From Diplonema papillatum (taxonomy: Eukaryota; Euglenozoa; Diplonemea; Diplonemida; Diplonemidae): DNA of 64,000 nucleotides. The first letter of the stretch is position 1. The number at the start of each line of letters is the position of its first letter. A program made the translations under genes and the position numbers. Positions 22,656 through 31,945 of the stretch are shown one piece after another. The stretch spans positions 248,001-312,000 of the forward strand of contig JAPJBO010000100.1 of the NCBI GenBank assembly GCA_030068145.1. Reading direction: 5' to 3'. Below the pieces are notes generated by a model that saw only the letters and a list, made by a program, of their open reading frames with translations, was not told the origin of the DNA and ran no database searches.

Positions 22656-22997
22656 TCAAACAAAACCATTTTCACCGCTGTCTGCTCCCAGGCCGGCACC
22701 TCTGAGCGTCATTGGCAGCAGCACCGTTATTGGGGACCACCCGCGACCCGACTTAACGCTTCTCGGCGTTCGAAACTCCTCGAGCTCTTCTTCACGCTGT
22801 TTGCCTTTCTGTTTCGCCTGCGCACAGTATCCTGTAAGGCGGTGTTCTGACTGTCGGAACCATAAAATGTGGCCAAGGAGCCATTCAAACGAGCCTGCCT
22901 GGGCTTCCAACCTTCCGAGCAGGCCAGAAGGGTCCACCAATCCCAGTCTGCTCAGAATTTCAGCTCGTTCGCGGTCCGACTGTCTCGTCGGCAACAT
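22656..22997 (-). CDS. Possible protein carried by the 1.95-kb TIR element
   Basis: A 113-residue frame from an ATG at 22997. It contains DRERAEILSRLGLVDPSGLL, then SFEWLLGHILWFRQSEHRL and a basic/acidic helix (KQKGKQREEELEEF). Composition is protein-like and unlike the neighbouring frames. No domain is recognised; it may be one exon of a transposase or a captured host exon. Confidence 0.3.
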   Translation of the reverse strand: MLPTRQSDRERAEILSRLGLVDPSGLLGRLEAQAGSFEWLLGHILWFRQSEHRLTGYCAQAKQKGKQREEELEEFRTPRSVKSGRGWSPITVLLPMTLRGAGLGADSGENGFV

Positions 22998-23166
22998 TGA
23001 GTCGCATTTCGCTCGCCAGGGGGGCGCTTTCAGCTTTTTGTTCACGTTTTAAGTTCACTCCGCTACGCCTCGTCCGGCAAGATGACACAGGGGGGTGTTT
23101 GGGCGCTCCCCCGAGGTCGTATTTCCTTCTTAACCTCCCCGAAAGTCTGGGAAAAACGAAGTTGCG

Positions 23167-23222
23167 TACCGTGTACACACCGTGTACACACCGTGTACAG
23201 ACCGTGTACACACCGTGTGCAC
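23167..23222. repeat. 12-bp tandem repeat, ~5 copies
   Basis: The unit ACCGTGTACACA is repeated about five times with single-base changes. GTGTACAC is itself palindromic, so the array could form small hairpins. Confidence 0.8.
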
Positions 23223-23779
23223 ATCAATCCATGAGGTTTAGTGGTCAAAAAATGCCCTGTTGTTGACCGACTGACCCTGCTGTTGACACTATGGTACGGT
23301 CACAGGCCGAGGTCTGCACAGTTTGCGTCAGTTCAAGAGCTCTCTGCGGTCATGTGAGCTGGGTTTCTCACAAAAGTTGCAGCATTCCGGCTGGTCCTAC
23401 CTTTTTTTACGTGAGGCTGCACAGTCTCTGAACGCTTCTGGAGTCCAAAATGCACCCGGATACATCTTTTAGAGGCAACATGACCCGCAAGATGGTATGC
23501 TTGGCTGAAACTCAGCTCGGAGTCGCACTTTATTGTCGCCGGAGGCTGAAAGGAGAGAATTGTGCAAAGTGTCCACACTTTGTCCACACTTTCAAAACCC
23601 TAAAAAAGAGATTTTGCGACCAAATGCGGGCGGTAGGTGGCTATTTGACGCAGTTTTCGGTATTTTTTTGGTGCGAAGGCGCCGGTATGGGGGTGGTACC
23701 TCATGCAGTCAACCGACTTTGCCGCCAGAGCTCGAAAAAATGCAAAACACGTTTTTTTGGCTTGCCATTGGACCCCCTA

Positions 23780-24495
23780 CCCCCCCCCCCCCTAAGTATT
23801 TAAGTATTTGTGGCAGTGGGTCTTTTTTAGGTCTAACGGCTGCTGTTTCAGCGGCGAGGACACTTTTCATGAAAATGCAGTGCCTTGGCTGGGCGAGCGG
23901 GCCGCCGGTTGCGTGTGCGGAGGTTTCGTCCGGCCGCAGCAACCAACCCCGGGGGGTTCAGCTGCTGGAGGTGGCGGTGTGAGTGAGAGACAAGGGGTTG
24001 AACCGGTCTTCGTGTCTTTGAAGTTACGCTAAACCGGATCGCCGTATCTCGTTCAGCTTACAGGCCTTTGCCGCAGGGACTGCCGCTTGACGTACTGCAG
24101 CAACCTTGAGCTCAGGTTGTATTGGGAAGTCAGGAGCACTTGCATTCCGTGCGTGAGGCAGGTCGCTCAAGAGTCGGCAGCCCGCGACGAATGTTGTTGA
24201 GCACCGCTTACCAGAGCCGGAAGAAATGCTACAACGGGATAGAACGGGAAATCTCGAGTAGGCCGTGCATGCGTCTTTAAATCGAAGACGAGGCATTCGG
24301 CTACCTCACAGAGTCTCATCGCTGCTCCCGCCGCTTACCCTCTCAATGTGACATTGCAGGGCACTAGGCAACATTCCGACCCAAGGCCAAGCAGTTGCGG
24401 CGACTACTGCAGAAGTGCCGAGTGGCGAGATGTATGACCAGCAGGCGGGCACTGCACAATCCTTCGCGTCTTACACATTCACACACCCAATCCAA
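23780..24495. other. Intergenic, with degenerate exon-repeat material from 24364
   Basis: Bases 23780-24360 show no trusted gene. From about 24364 the minus strand carries the most diverged copies of the exon/intron repeat described at 24496-25155. Confidence 0.4.
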
Positions 24496-25155
24496 GCCTA
24501 CACGAAGGAACGAGTCCGGCAGAAGGTCTGTTGCTGGGAAAAGTACAAGTCGCCTGGGGCGGGCCAAGCAGCAGGAGACACTGCACAATCCTTCGAGTCG
24601 TGCACACTCACACACCCAATCGGCCTACACAGCCGTGCCGAGCTGGCCAAGGAACGAGTGTGGAAGGTCGCGCAGCTGGACAAGGTACTCCAGGGCGGCG
24701 TCCGAAAACGGCTGCGGCGGCTGCACGCGTGCAGCAGCGACGACAGCAGGCACTCCGCAATCCTTCGAGTCTTGCACACATACCCAATCCAAGCCTACGA
24801 GTCCGTCGGAAGGTCCCGCAGCTGGTAAAGGTGCTCGGGCGCCTGGCGGGTGGGGCCGGCGTCCGGAAACAGCTGCGCAGCAGCGCGCTGTTGTTGCTGC
24901 TGCACGGTCAGCAGCCACAACAGCAGGCACTCCGCAACACTTCGAGTCGGACACACACACTCAATCCAGACCTCGTCGGGCTGGCCAAAGAATTGAGTCC
25001 TGGTAAACCTTGGTACTCCAGCGAGGCTGGCGTCCAGAAACGGCTGCGGCTGCACGTTGCAGCAGGGCGCCGTGCTGCACGCGTGCAGCAGCGACAACAG
25101 CAGGCACTCCGCAATCCTTCGAGTCTTGCACACACACCCAATCCAAGCCTACACA
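24496..25155 (-). repeat. Tandem exon-intron duplication array
   Basis: Five imperfect units, period about 140-190 bp, repeat the 3' part of the main exon of the gene starting at 25643. Each has a short open segment (consensus QPPQxFPDAxLxxxALEHLY, then QLRDLPPDSFFGQPD) followed by an intron-like spacer. The spacer begins GTGTAGGCTTGGATTGGGT or close to it and ends in TGCAG or CCAG. Units at 24972-25049 (78 nt) and 24631-24720 (90 nt) keep phase 0 at both ends. The unit at 24799-24899 has a deletion before its donor and is out of phase, and the leftmost unit is eroded. Confidence 0.65.
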
Positions 25156-25643
25156 AGGCCGTCGGGCTGGCCAAAGAACGAGTCCGGCGGAAGGTCCCGC
25201 AGCTGGTAAAGGTGCTCGAGCGCCTGGCGGGAGAGGCCGGCGTCCGGAAACAGCTGCGGCGGCTGCGCGCCGCCGCAGAGCGCCGAGTGGCCCGCCCGCA
25301 GCGCCGCGACGACGGCCGGCGGCACCGCGTGCTTTTCCCAGACCGGCGGCGCCTGCTGCGACATGATCGAGGCCCGGACGCCGCCTTCGTCGGCGGACAC
25401 CCCGCCGTTGACGATGCTCGCTGACAGCCGCGCCAGCTCCGCCAAGGCCGCCACCGCCTGGGCGGCGGCGGGGTCTTCTTCGGGCGGCACGACGCGGAGC
25501 CCGCTCCGCTTTCCGTAGTGAACAGCGACTTCGTACATCAGCTGCCGGCGGTCGGTGACGTGCTTCCGCAAAATAAGCTTGCTGAGTGTCAGCAGCTCGT
25601 CGTCGAATCCCTCGATCGGTGGGTAGTCCGCGATGCTCGGCAT
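24631..25643 (-). CDS. Unknown protein with repeated C-terminal exons
   Basis: The main exon, 25155-25643 (163 codons), starts at ATG 25643. It encodes an N-terminus containing DDELLTLSKLILRKHVTDRR, an Ala-rich middle, and a C-terminal segment PPQLFPDAGLSRQALEHLYQ-LRDLPPDSFFGQPDGL. If unspliced it stops at 25149, giving 164 residues. If the GTGTAGG donor after the Leu codon at 25155 is used, downstream phase-0 exons 24972-25049 and 24631-24720 would add further copies of the C-terminal motif. I do not recognise a family. The 5' end and promoter are duplicated at 25929-26510, where a SINE-like insertion breaks the copy. Coding status of the main exon is fairly likely; use of the repeat exons is inferred. 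Confidence 0.5.
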
Positions 25644-25655
25644 ATTGGGAAGGGT

Positions 25656-25928
25656 CTAGATGGGCGAGAAACGTTGGAATCCCGATCTCCCGTCAGTCGG
25701 CGGGGTGGAGCGCCTTACCTCCCCTCTACCTTCTTAACTATTCCCCCCGACCCGAAACAGCCCTTTTGCGGGGTGGGCGGGTGGGGGAGAGGGTGCCTGC
25801 ATTTTAACTCGTTCATTTAGTTTTATGTCCTGCTCTCTGTCTTCCGTACTCTTTCACTCTATTGCGGAAGGGGGTTTTGCAAGAACATGCTTGGAAGCTC
25901 AACGCCGTACCTGTTTCGGTCCTTTGGG
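25656..25928. other. 5' flank of the exon-array gene plus repeat C fragment
   Basis: Bases 25656-25840 are the upstream region of the gene starting at 25643 and are repeated at 26320-26510. Bases 25866-25945 are a copy of dispersed repeat C (GCAAGAACATGCTTGGAA). Confidence 0.5.
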
Positions 25929-26302
25929 CCGCACGACGCGGAGCCCGCTCCGCTTTCCGTAGTGAACAGCAACTTCGTACATCAGCTGCCGGTGGTCGAT
26001 GACGTGCTTCCGAAATACTCGAGGGACTGCCTTGTGCTCATTTCGAAGGAGGCTAGAGGGGGAGAAAACAATACAACTACAAAGTGGGTCTTTTTTGTTG
26101 AACGCTTACGCCCGCCACTAAACCCAGATTTACCTGTGTTTCGTGTGGGCTACAGCACATTCACCTCCTTTGATCTATCGCAACTGGCAGTCTCCTCAAG
26201 CATTTCCTACGAAGCAGGTGCATACAACAAAATAAGCTTGCTGAGTGTCCGCAGCTCGTCGTCGATTCCCTCGATCGGTGGGTAGTCCGCGACGCTCGGC
26301 AT
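25929..26302 (-). pseudogene. Truncated 5' copy of the exon-array gene, split by a SINE-like insertion
   Basis: Direct duplicate of about 25482-25654. It keeps the start codon (ATG at 26302) and the first ~25 codons with a few changes, is interrupted at 26018-26228 by element A, then resumes to about 25929, where similarity ends inside a repeat C copy. The upstream (promoter) side is also duplicated (26303-26510 against 25656-25840). It cannot make the full protein. Confidence 0.8.
26018..26228 (+). mobile_element. SINE-like element A with target duplication and known empty site
   Basis: The 211-bp insertion starts CTCGAGGGACTGCC and ends GCAGGTGCATACAAC. AAATA flanks both sides (26013-26017 and 26230-26234). 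The paralogous unoccupied site at 25570-25575 reads CCGCAAAATAAGC. The element is non-coding, inserts at an A-rich site and shares its 3' tail with element B, all consistent with a SINE moved by a LINE endonuclease. No LINE is seen in the window. Confidence 0.8.
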
Positions 26303-26510
26303 ATTGGGAAGGAAAAAAATCTAGATGGGCGAGAAACGTTGGCGGGAATCCCGATCCCCCGTCAGTCGGCTGGACGGAGCGCCTTACCCCGCGTCTCTTT
26401 TCTAACTATTCCCCCCCACTCGAAACAACCCTTTTGCGGAGTGGGCGGGTGGGGGGAGAGGGATGGTTGCCTTTTAAGTCGTCCGTTATTTCTTGCTCAC
26501 TTTCTTCGCA

Positions 26511-26935
26511 CGAAGTGGGACAACCTCTAAAACCTTGTTTTTGAAGTGGGACAACCTCTAAAACCTTGTTTTTGAAGTGGGACAACCTCTAAAACCTTGT
26601 TTTTGAAGTGGGACAACCTCTAAAACCTTGTTTTTGAAGTGGGACAACCTCTAAAACCTTGTTTTTGAAGTGGGACAACCTCTAAAACCTTGTTTTTGAA
26701 GTGGGACAACCTCTAAAACCTTGTTTTTGAAGTGGGACAACCTCTAAAACCTTGTTTTTGAAGTGGGACAACCTCTAAAACCTTGTTTTTGAAGTGGGAC
26801 AACCTCTAAAACCTTGTTTTTGAAGTGGGACAACCTCTAAAACCTTGTTTTTGAAGTGGGACAACCTCTAAAACCTTGTTTTTGAAGTGGGACAACCTCT
26901 AAAACCTTGTTTTTGAAGTGGGACAACCTCTAAAA
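26511..26935. repeat. 31-bp minisatellite, ~14 copies
   Basis: The unit is GAAGTGGGACAACCTCTAAA followed by ACCTTGTTTTT (31 bp), essentially identical from copy to copy. The same unit resumes at 27231 after about 295 bp of unrelated sequence. Confidence 0.95.
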
Positions 26936-27230
26936 CTTGCAGTTTACGATGGGAATAGTCGCCAGCAATGGAGGCCCAATACGCACACACTACCTACCCC
27001 AGGTACTTGTGGGTGGCCTGGGTGGGTGAAGTCTACTCAACATTCTCATGTCAATGTTCTCGAAGACGACGTCGAATGGGTTCTTGAAGTTTCGCATCCG
27101 CTTTCTATCCCTTCCGCAAGTTGTACGTTGCAAAGTGCTGGTTTTAATAGCTTCCTCTTCCCTTCTTCTTGATACGGTTCGGCAGAAGCGATCATGCAAG
27201 TTGTGCGAAAAAGGCCGAGGTGCTCAAGCG
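26936..27230. other. Unrelated block splitting the 31-bp minisatellite
   Basis: About 295 bp without the repeat unit, flanked on both sides by the same 31-bp repeat. It begins CTTGCAGTTTACGATGG and ends CAAGCGACAATTCC. No terminal inverted repeats or gene are seen; short frames exist on both strands. Confidence 0.6.
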
Positions 27231-27390
27231 ACAATTCCTTGTTTTTGAAGTGGGACAACCTCTAAAACCTTGTTTTTGAAGTGGGACAACCTCTAAAACC
27301 TTGTTTTTGAAGTGGGACAACCTCTAAAACCTTGTTTTTGAAGTGGGACAACCTCTAAAACCTTGTTTTTGAAGTGGGACAACCTCTAAA
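27231..27390. repeat. 31-bp minisatellite, second block, ~5 copies
   Basis: Same unit as 26511-26935 in the same orientation, about five copies, with last-copy divergence at AACCTCTAAATCCTG. Confidence 0.95.
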
Positions 27391-27674
27391 TCCTGTCTTC
27401 CTTCTTCTTTTTTGCACCAGTGAGATGAACTTTCCTGTGCTCCTTTTGGTCTTTCTGAGCCCAAAACGCCTCAAAAAAAATTTCGCGCCTGCGGCGCGCT
27501 CTACTCAGTCTACCTGGTAGTACCAGTAGGTCAGGTGAAAAACCGCGCCGTGCGCGGCAAACTATGCCGTGCGGCCAAGAGGGGGGGGGGGGTCGGTAAA
27601 CAATGTTTACCAAAATGTTTTTTACACCTTCCCTATTTCATGCTCACTTTCTTCCCGTACTCTTTCACTCTGCT
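27391..27674. other. Intergenic
   Basis: No gene is recognised; includes a poly-G tract near 27582-27592. Confidence 0.4.
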
Positions 27675-27830
27675 GCTGAAGGGGGGGAGTCGCAAAAAGC
27701 GTGCTAGGAATGGGTTTGTGTTCAACGCCGCACAATTTCCATCCTTTCTTGGTCCCTTTAGGCGGACCATCAGCGCGGAGCCTGAGCGTCGTGCAGACAG
27801 CAGTCTGGAGGGGGGTGGGGTTGACCGCGA
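27675..27830 (+). repeat. Dispersed repeat C copy
   Basis: Contains CGCAAAAAGCGTGCTAGGAA, TGTTCAACGCCGCAC and CATCAGCGCGGAGCCTGAGC. The last part is present in reverse orientation at about 62580-62635. Confidence 0.6.
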
Positions 27831-27967
27831 GTGTACCACGACCGTGTTACCTCTCTGAGCCGCCTTGTTCCGATATTTTCGATGCGGATGGTGCGCTAGT
27901 AGTGTGTGTTTGTGCGCGCTTGCGATTTCCAACCGATCGCAGCAACCCTAACAGCACGCTTCTTCCC

Positions 27968-28056
27968 TTTCCCGACTACGCCATCTTCCCGATTACTGCT
28001 GTACTACGCCATCTTCCCAATTACTGCTGTACTACGCCATCTTCCCGATTACCGGG
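27968..28056. repeat. 31-bp repeat, 3 copies
   Basis: Three consecutive copies of ACTACGCCATCTTCCCGATT plus ACTGCTGT, with one base change and a diverged last end. Confidence 0.85.
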
Positions 28057-29109
28057 GTGAGCAGGCTAACTCGGATCCAGAACAGATGCGTAGGGTGAAG
28101 GGTCGGTCTTGATTGTCGCGTTTTCATTTGCATTCCCTTCCATGGGTTGACGCCTGTTAAGCGGGCGTTTGCGGCTGTACGCGGCGCAGTTCCTAACTAA
28201 AACGGAAGGTGGCCAGACTGAAACAAGCTGCAGGGAGGGCAACAAAGGGGAACTGCCTCCTCCTGCTTCTGGTCGCACAGTGGGATAAAAAGCGCCCCGG
28301 AGTGGCCTGCCAGGCCTGAAGCAGAGGGTGGCCTCCCTCTTCCCCCGTCCCCCACCATTCTTTAAAAGATTTCCCCCGCCCCACTTTCCATTTTTCCAAG
28401 TCAAAAACAGCAAACACCACAAACACACGAGCGGTTCTCACCCGCGGAACCGTTTTTTTTTTTTTTTTTTACTGCACCGACGACACGGGTTGTTGGTGGC
28501 TCCCGCTTTTCCAGTCGTCCGCACTTTAGAGGACATTGAGGTTGAAGACGCACAGGTAGTAGTAGTTTCAGCGTAGTGTCAGTTTGATTAAAGTAACATC
28601 AAGGCAGCCGGGGGCGGCCCCCCCCGGGTACGAACGCAGAACTTAGCTTCACTTGCCGAACTTTCCCACATTCGATGGGTCGATAGATGCCCCGGAGGGC
28701 GCCCCCCCCTCGGCGGGCCCCCTCCTGGGATCCCCTCCCGGGCCCCCGTCCGGAGGCCCCCGTCCGGGCCCCGCCCCACCCGAGGGGCCCCGAAGCGTCG
28801 GCGCCGTAGGCCTCGGTGTGTGTAATTCAGGTTTCACACGATACGCTGCCAACCGTCTCTTTTTAATAATGACAAACACGTTTGTTACCACAGTAGTAGT
28901 AGTAGTAGTAGTAGTAGTATGTGTCGTCTGCCGAAGCAGCCGGAGACAGCAGGCGCAGGGAGCAGGTCTTGCTTTACTTTTCTCTTCTTCATAGAGACCC
29001 GCCCTCGGCATCCCGACTGTCCAATCACTGTCGAGAAAGATTTGCGCCTACTGTTTTGAGGTCACAACACAGCTACAACACGAGGATGCAGCCCTGCTTA
29101 GGTGTGCAC
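28057..29109. other. Intergenic, GC-rich block and simple repeats
   Basis: Poly-T of about 20 at 28450-28470, a very GC-rich block at 28600-28800 rich in runs of C and G, and an (AGT)n tract at 28892-28918. No gene is supported. Confidence 0.4.
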
Positions 29110-29305
29110 TCAGCCATCAGGCCATTGGTTGCTGAGCACCCCCCGACCGGTCGATTTGCCACTTTTTTGTGGCCCTCTATTCGCCGGGCGGTGCTGTCAG
29201 CACTTGTTCCGCGTCGCATCAACATACATGATGTGGCGGTTGGGGGATCGGCGACCACGACTCAATTAAGGTGCGGTCAACAGAGTCGCCACGTGTAGGC
29301 CCCCC
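29110..29305 (+). repeat. Solo copy of a module found in each PA14 repeat unit
   Basis: Matches 38944-39118 and its counterparts in units 2-4: TGAGCACCCCCCGACCGGTC, CTTCGCCGGGCGGTG-type sequence, and CTCAATTAAGGTGCGGTCAA followed by CAGAGTCGCC and a C run. The copy is moderately diverged and in the same orientation. Confidence 0.7.
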
Positions 29306-30062
29306 CATGACACCAGTAGAAGACGCATCGGAAGAAGGCGCGTCGTTTTGTTTGTGCGCACTAACGGAACTCACCTGCTTTGGTAAGTTCATGTAGTACG
29401 CTGCCAACTACTAATTTTTACTACCAACAATGCATTGTTAACACAAAAACAAAAAAAAGGTGCCATGCTTGCTGTTGCGTTTTCCAACTTGTTTGCGCCA
29501 CTCAGGGTGCAGACACCAGCATGCTTCTGGCTTTTTTCGACACCAAACTTAGGGAATGGGTTCCCCCATTCACTCTGCGCGAGCAGCACTTTTTACATTC
29601 GGGCTCTGTATTTGGCGCGCAAGCCATGCTCTTCCACTCTTCCAGTTTGTGGCACGCCCGCAGTAGAAAGCGGATCTACACATCATGCGGTGTAAATGAC
29701 TGGTATTTTCGAGTTCCGGTTGCCGTAGTGGCCGCGCTTTTCATGCTTAACCTTTTTTTTGTTTTTTTCTGCTTCGTTTTTTTCTCGAATCTTTCGCGTC
29801 AACTTTTCGGCGTGTTTACTCACTGGATTGAGGACCGGCGGCTTACTGGTTCGTCAAAATCACACAAATCCTTCAGACCCTGGTTGACAGGATTTCGAGA
29901 CGTTTGTGGATATGCAGCTGCGTCCAAGATAGTTGCTTGTGCCACACATCGCGGGGGGTTTGGGCGAATTGTGGGCTTGAAGAGTGTTTGACCGCAAGCT
30001 TCGGACGCTGCGGATCCCTCGCGACAGGCCGTCTCCAAGCGAGGTGAGAGGAGACCAGGACG
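29306..30062. other. Intergenic, downstream of coiled-coil gene
   Basis: Contains a segment (TTTGTTTGTGCGCACTA, then a TACGCTGCCA segment and an A-rich end) resembling 31195-31320 and, weakly, 28810-28900, so another dispersed family is likely. No gene is supported. Confidence 0.4.
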
Positions 30063-30680
30063 TCAGTAGCCAGGCAGGAGGACGGTTTCCTCTATCCGGC
30101 GGCGCTTCTCTTGGCGTGCTTCGAACGAATGCGCATACAGCTCGCGCGACAGCTTTTTCTGGGACTCCAGCTCGGTGCGAAGCTGCTCCGCCGACTTGCA
30201 AAGGGTCGCAAGATCCTCCTCCAGCTGCCGCACGTGCATTTGTTTGTCCCGCAGGGCGGACTCGTCCTTCAGCAGCGCCAGTTTAACCTCATTGGCTACT
30301 TGTGCATCGAACTCTGCCTTCAGCAGCTTGTCTTCTTCTTCCTCTTCGCTTTGCGTGCGACGTACGAGGAACTTCTTCATGTGCTCGTACTCGTCGGAGC
30401 CCATTGCCCGCATCTGTAGCTTCGCCAGCGTGTTCCTTACAGTCCCGGTTGTTTGCTCGGCCAATGCTTTCTTGAAGCAGTTGATCCTGATGAACTTGTC
30501 CCTTTCCGCCATGCCGACGCGGGCTCTGTCGCCGTCCCCGTTCTTCGGCAGCGCCGCCAACCGCTGGCACTCTTCGATGAGGAAGCTAGTCGCCATGGTC
30601 GCGCGCGTCACCAGCGACCGCGAGCTGCTTTCGGCGGCCTGCTTGGCCCGCATGTTGAGCATGTGTTGTTTGCTCGACAT
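30063..30680 (-). CDS. Coiled-coil protein of unknown function
   Basis: The 205-residue single-exon frame is best started at ATG 30680 (MSSKQHMLNMRAKQAA). The open frame continues upstream only through non-conserved-looking sequence from a non-ATG codon. Parts: an N-terminal helical region (about 25-60, SFLIEECQRLAAL), a Glu-rich turn near 115 (SEEEEEDKLL), and a long predicted coiled coil from about 115 to 195 (heptad-like LRDKQMHVRQLEEDLATL and SAEQLRTELESQKKL), then a basic tail ending ETVLLPGY. There is no signal peptide or membrane segment. I do not recognise the family. Strand, good codon bias and length make it a likely real gene. Its neighbours are repeats, so context gives no clue. 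Confidence 0.6.
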   Translation of the reverse strand: MSSKQHMLNMRAKQAAESSSRSLVTRATMATSFLIEECQRLAALPKNGDGDRARVGMAERDKFIRINCFKKALAEQTTGTVRNTLAKLQMRAMGSDEYEHMKKFLVRRTQSEEEEEDKLLKAEFDAQVANEVKLALLKDESALRDKQMHVRQLEEDLATLCKSAEQLRTELESQKKLSRELYAHSFEARQEKRRRIEETVLLPGY

Positions 30681-30924
30681 TTTGCAACGACGCCCACCCC
30701 CTTCGCTCCCTATGCGCGCCCACCTGCATATAAGCTGAATTTTGAGTGTGTGAGCCGGGAAAGGCCCATCAGCAGGGGTCATTTCCCATTTAGTTGGAAC
30801 AAAGTACTCTTTTGGGCACAAACAGGAAAAGGTACTGTTTGGACCTTATCCTAGCCTCGTCTAGCCCGGGCTTCGTTCCGCCCTACTGAACAGAACAGAA
30901 CAGGAAAAGAGACCGTACCATGAA
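30681..30924. other. 5' flank of the coiled-coil gene
   Basis: Presumed promoter and 5' UTR; no distinct element is recognised. Confidence 0.4.
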
Positions 30925-31060
30925 CAAACCGTACTATAATCGACAACTCTAACGAAATATGTAATATAATCGACAACTCTAAGGAAAGATGTACTATCGT
31001 GATCAACTCTAAGGGGCATGTACTATCTTGATCAACTCTAAGAAGAACCGTACTATCTTG
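30925..31060. repeat. ~30-bp degenerate tandem repeat, ~5 copies
   Basis: Copies share GTACTAT-x-TGATCAACTCTAAGG with variation (GTACTATAATCGACAACTCT in the first units). Confidence 0.75.
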
Positions 31061-31597
31061 GGTATTGACTCCATCAGCAGCTGGGTTGAAAGGAAAGGAG
31101 GCAGGCATGACATGGGTTGTCACGCTCTGTAGCACGCCCTGATCAGCCGCCGAGTGTGAACGCTCGGTATACATTTCCGGAGTTGGATCCTTGCTTTTGT
31201 TTGTGCGCACTACACGCAAACCTGATTTGTTCATCTAACGGGAGTGAGGATCGTACGCTGCCATCGATCTGTTTTTGTTCTTGACAAATTGCATTTGTTA
31301 GACACAACAAAAAAAAATCTTTGATAAGCATCAACCGTTCAATGTTGATGAGGATGCGCAGTCTTGTTCTTCGCGCGCAGGGACTTGCACATGGGGTGTG
31401 TTTCACTAACCTGCACACTACACAGCGAGGGCAACTCGCAAGATAGTGAGAGAGCGAGAGGGACGAGGAGAGTAGCCATCTCTCTCCGGAGAGTTTCCGG
31501 ACTCCTCGCTTCCTCGCGTACTTCTACGGCCGCAAGTCGTCCCGTCGAAGAGCCGGCGTGGGCGACGGCGCTGTGGGTACAGTCCGAGTCCCTGGGC
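31061..31597. other. Intergenic
   Basis: Contains the second copy (31195-31320) of the TTTGTTTGTGCGCACTA family seen at about 29340. No gene is supported. Confidence 0.4.
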
Positions 31598-31945
31598 GGG
31601 GGGAAAATCTTAGCTTAATGTTTAGGCAGGACACTGCCTCTCATGCATGGTTGATGCTAGCATCAAGTCTTCTTGGGGGGGGAGGGGGGCAAGTCCGGCT
31701 CGCGGGAGATCGCCGTCTCGCTGGTGCTGCGGGTCCTCTTCTTGTCTCTTGAGCGGCCTGTGGTAGCGAGTACGGAGGGGGTGGGGGACTGCAAGAACGT
31801 GCTTGGAATGGATACGTGCTCAACACCGCGCCGTGTTTCGGTCTTTTAAGTCACGGACTCATACGGCGGATCATCAGCGCGGAACCTGAGTGTCTGCAGA
31901 CAGGACAGCGGTGTGTGTCTGGTTTGTCAGGCGGCTGTTTGTAGC
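31598..31945 (+). repeat. Longest copy of dispersed repeat C
   Basis: Begins AATCTTAGCTTAATGTTTAG and GGCAGGACACTGCC (shared with FHA intron 1 at 20540-20620 and with 58540). It continues with GCAAGAACGTGCTTGGAATG, CCGTGTTTCGGTCTTTTAAG and CATCAGCGCGGAACCTGAGT, ending GGACAGCGGTGTGTGTCTGG and TTGTCAGGCGGCTG. It gives the order of segments found piecemeal elsewhere. Confidence 0.7.

Larger units (their letters stand above)
21826..23779. mobile_element. 1.95-kb element with ~40-bp terminal inverted repeats in C tracts
   Basis: The left end, TAGGGGGTCCAATGGCCAAA, and the right end, whose reverse complement is TAGGGGGTCCAATGGCAAGC, are inverted. Similarity continues as an A-rich block with AACGTG (about 40 bp). 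Both ends abut poly-C tracts, which hides any target duplication. The interior has coding-like minus-strand segments (22656-22997 and 23333-23560) and a 12-bp tandem repeat at 23167-23222. The superfamily is unresolved. Confidence 0.6.

Noticed and set aside
22008-22850. 280-codon plus-strand frame in the 1.95-kb element
   Set aside because: Starts with GTG, not ATG, and overlaps better minus-strand coding signal; no domain-like pattern.
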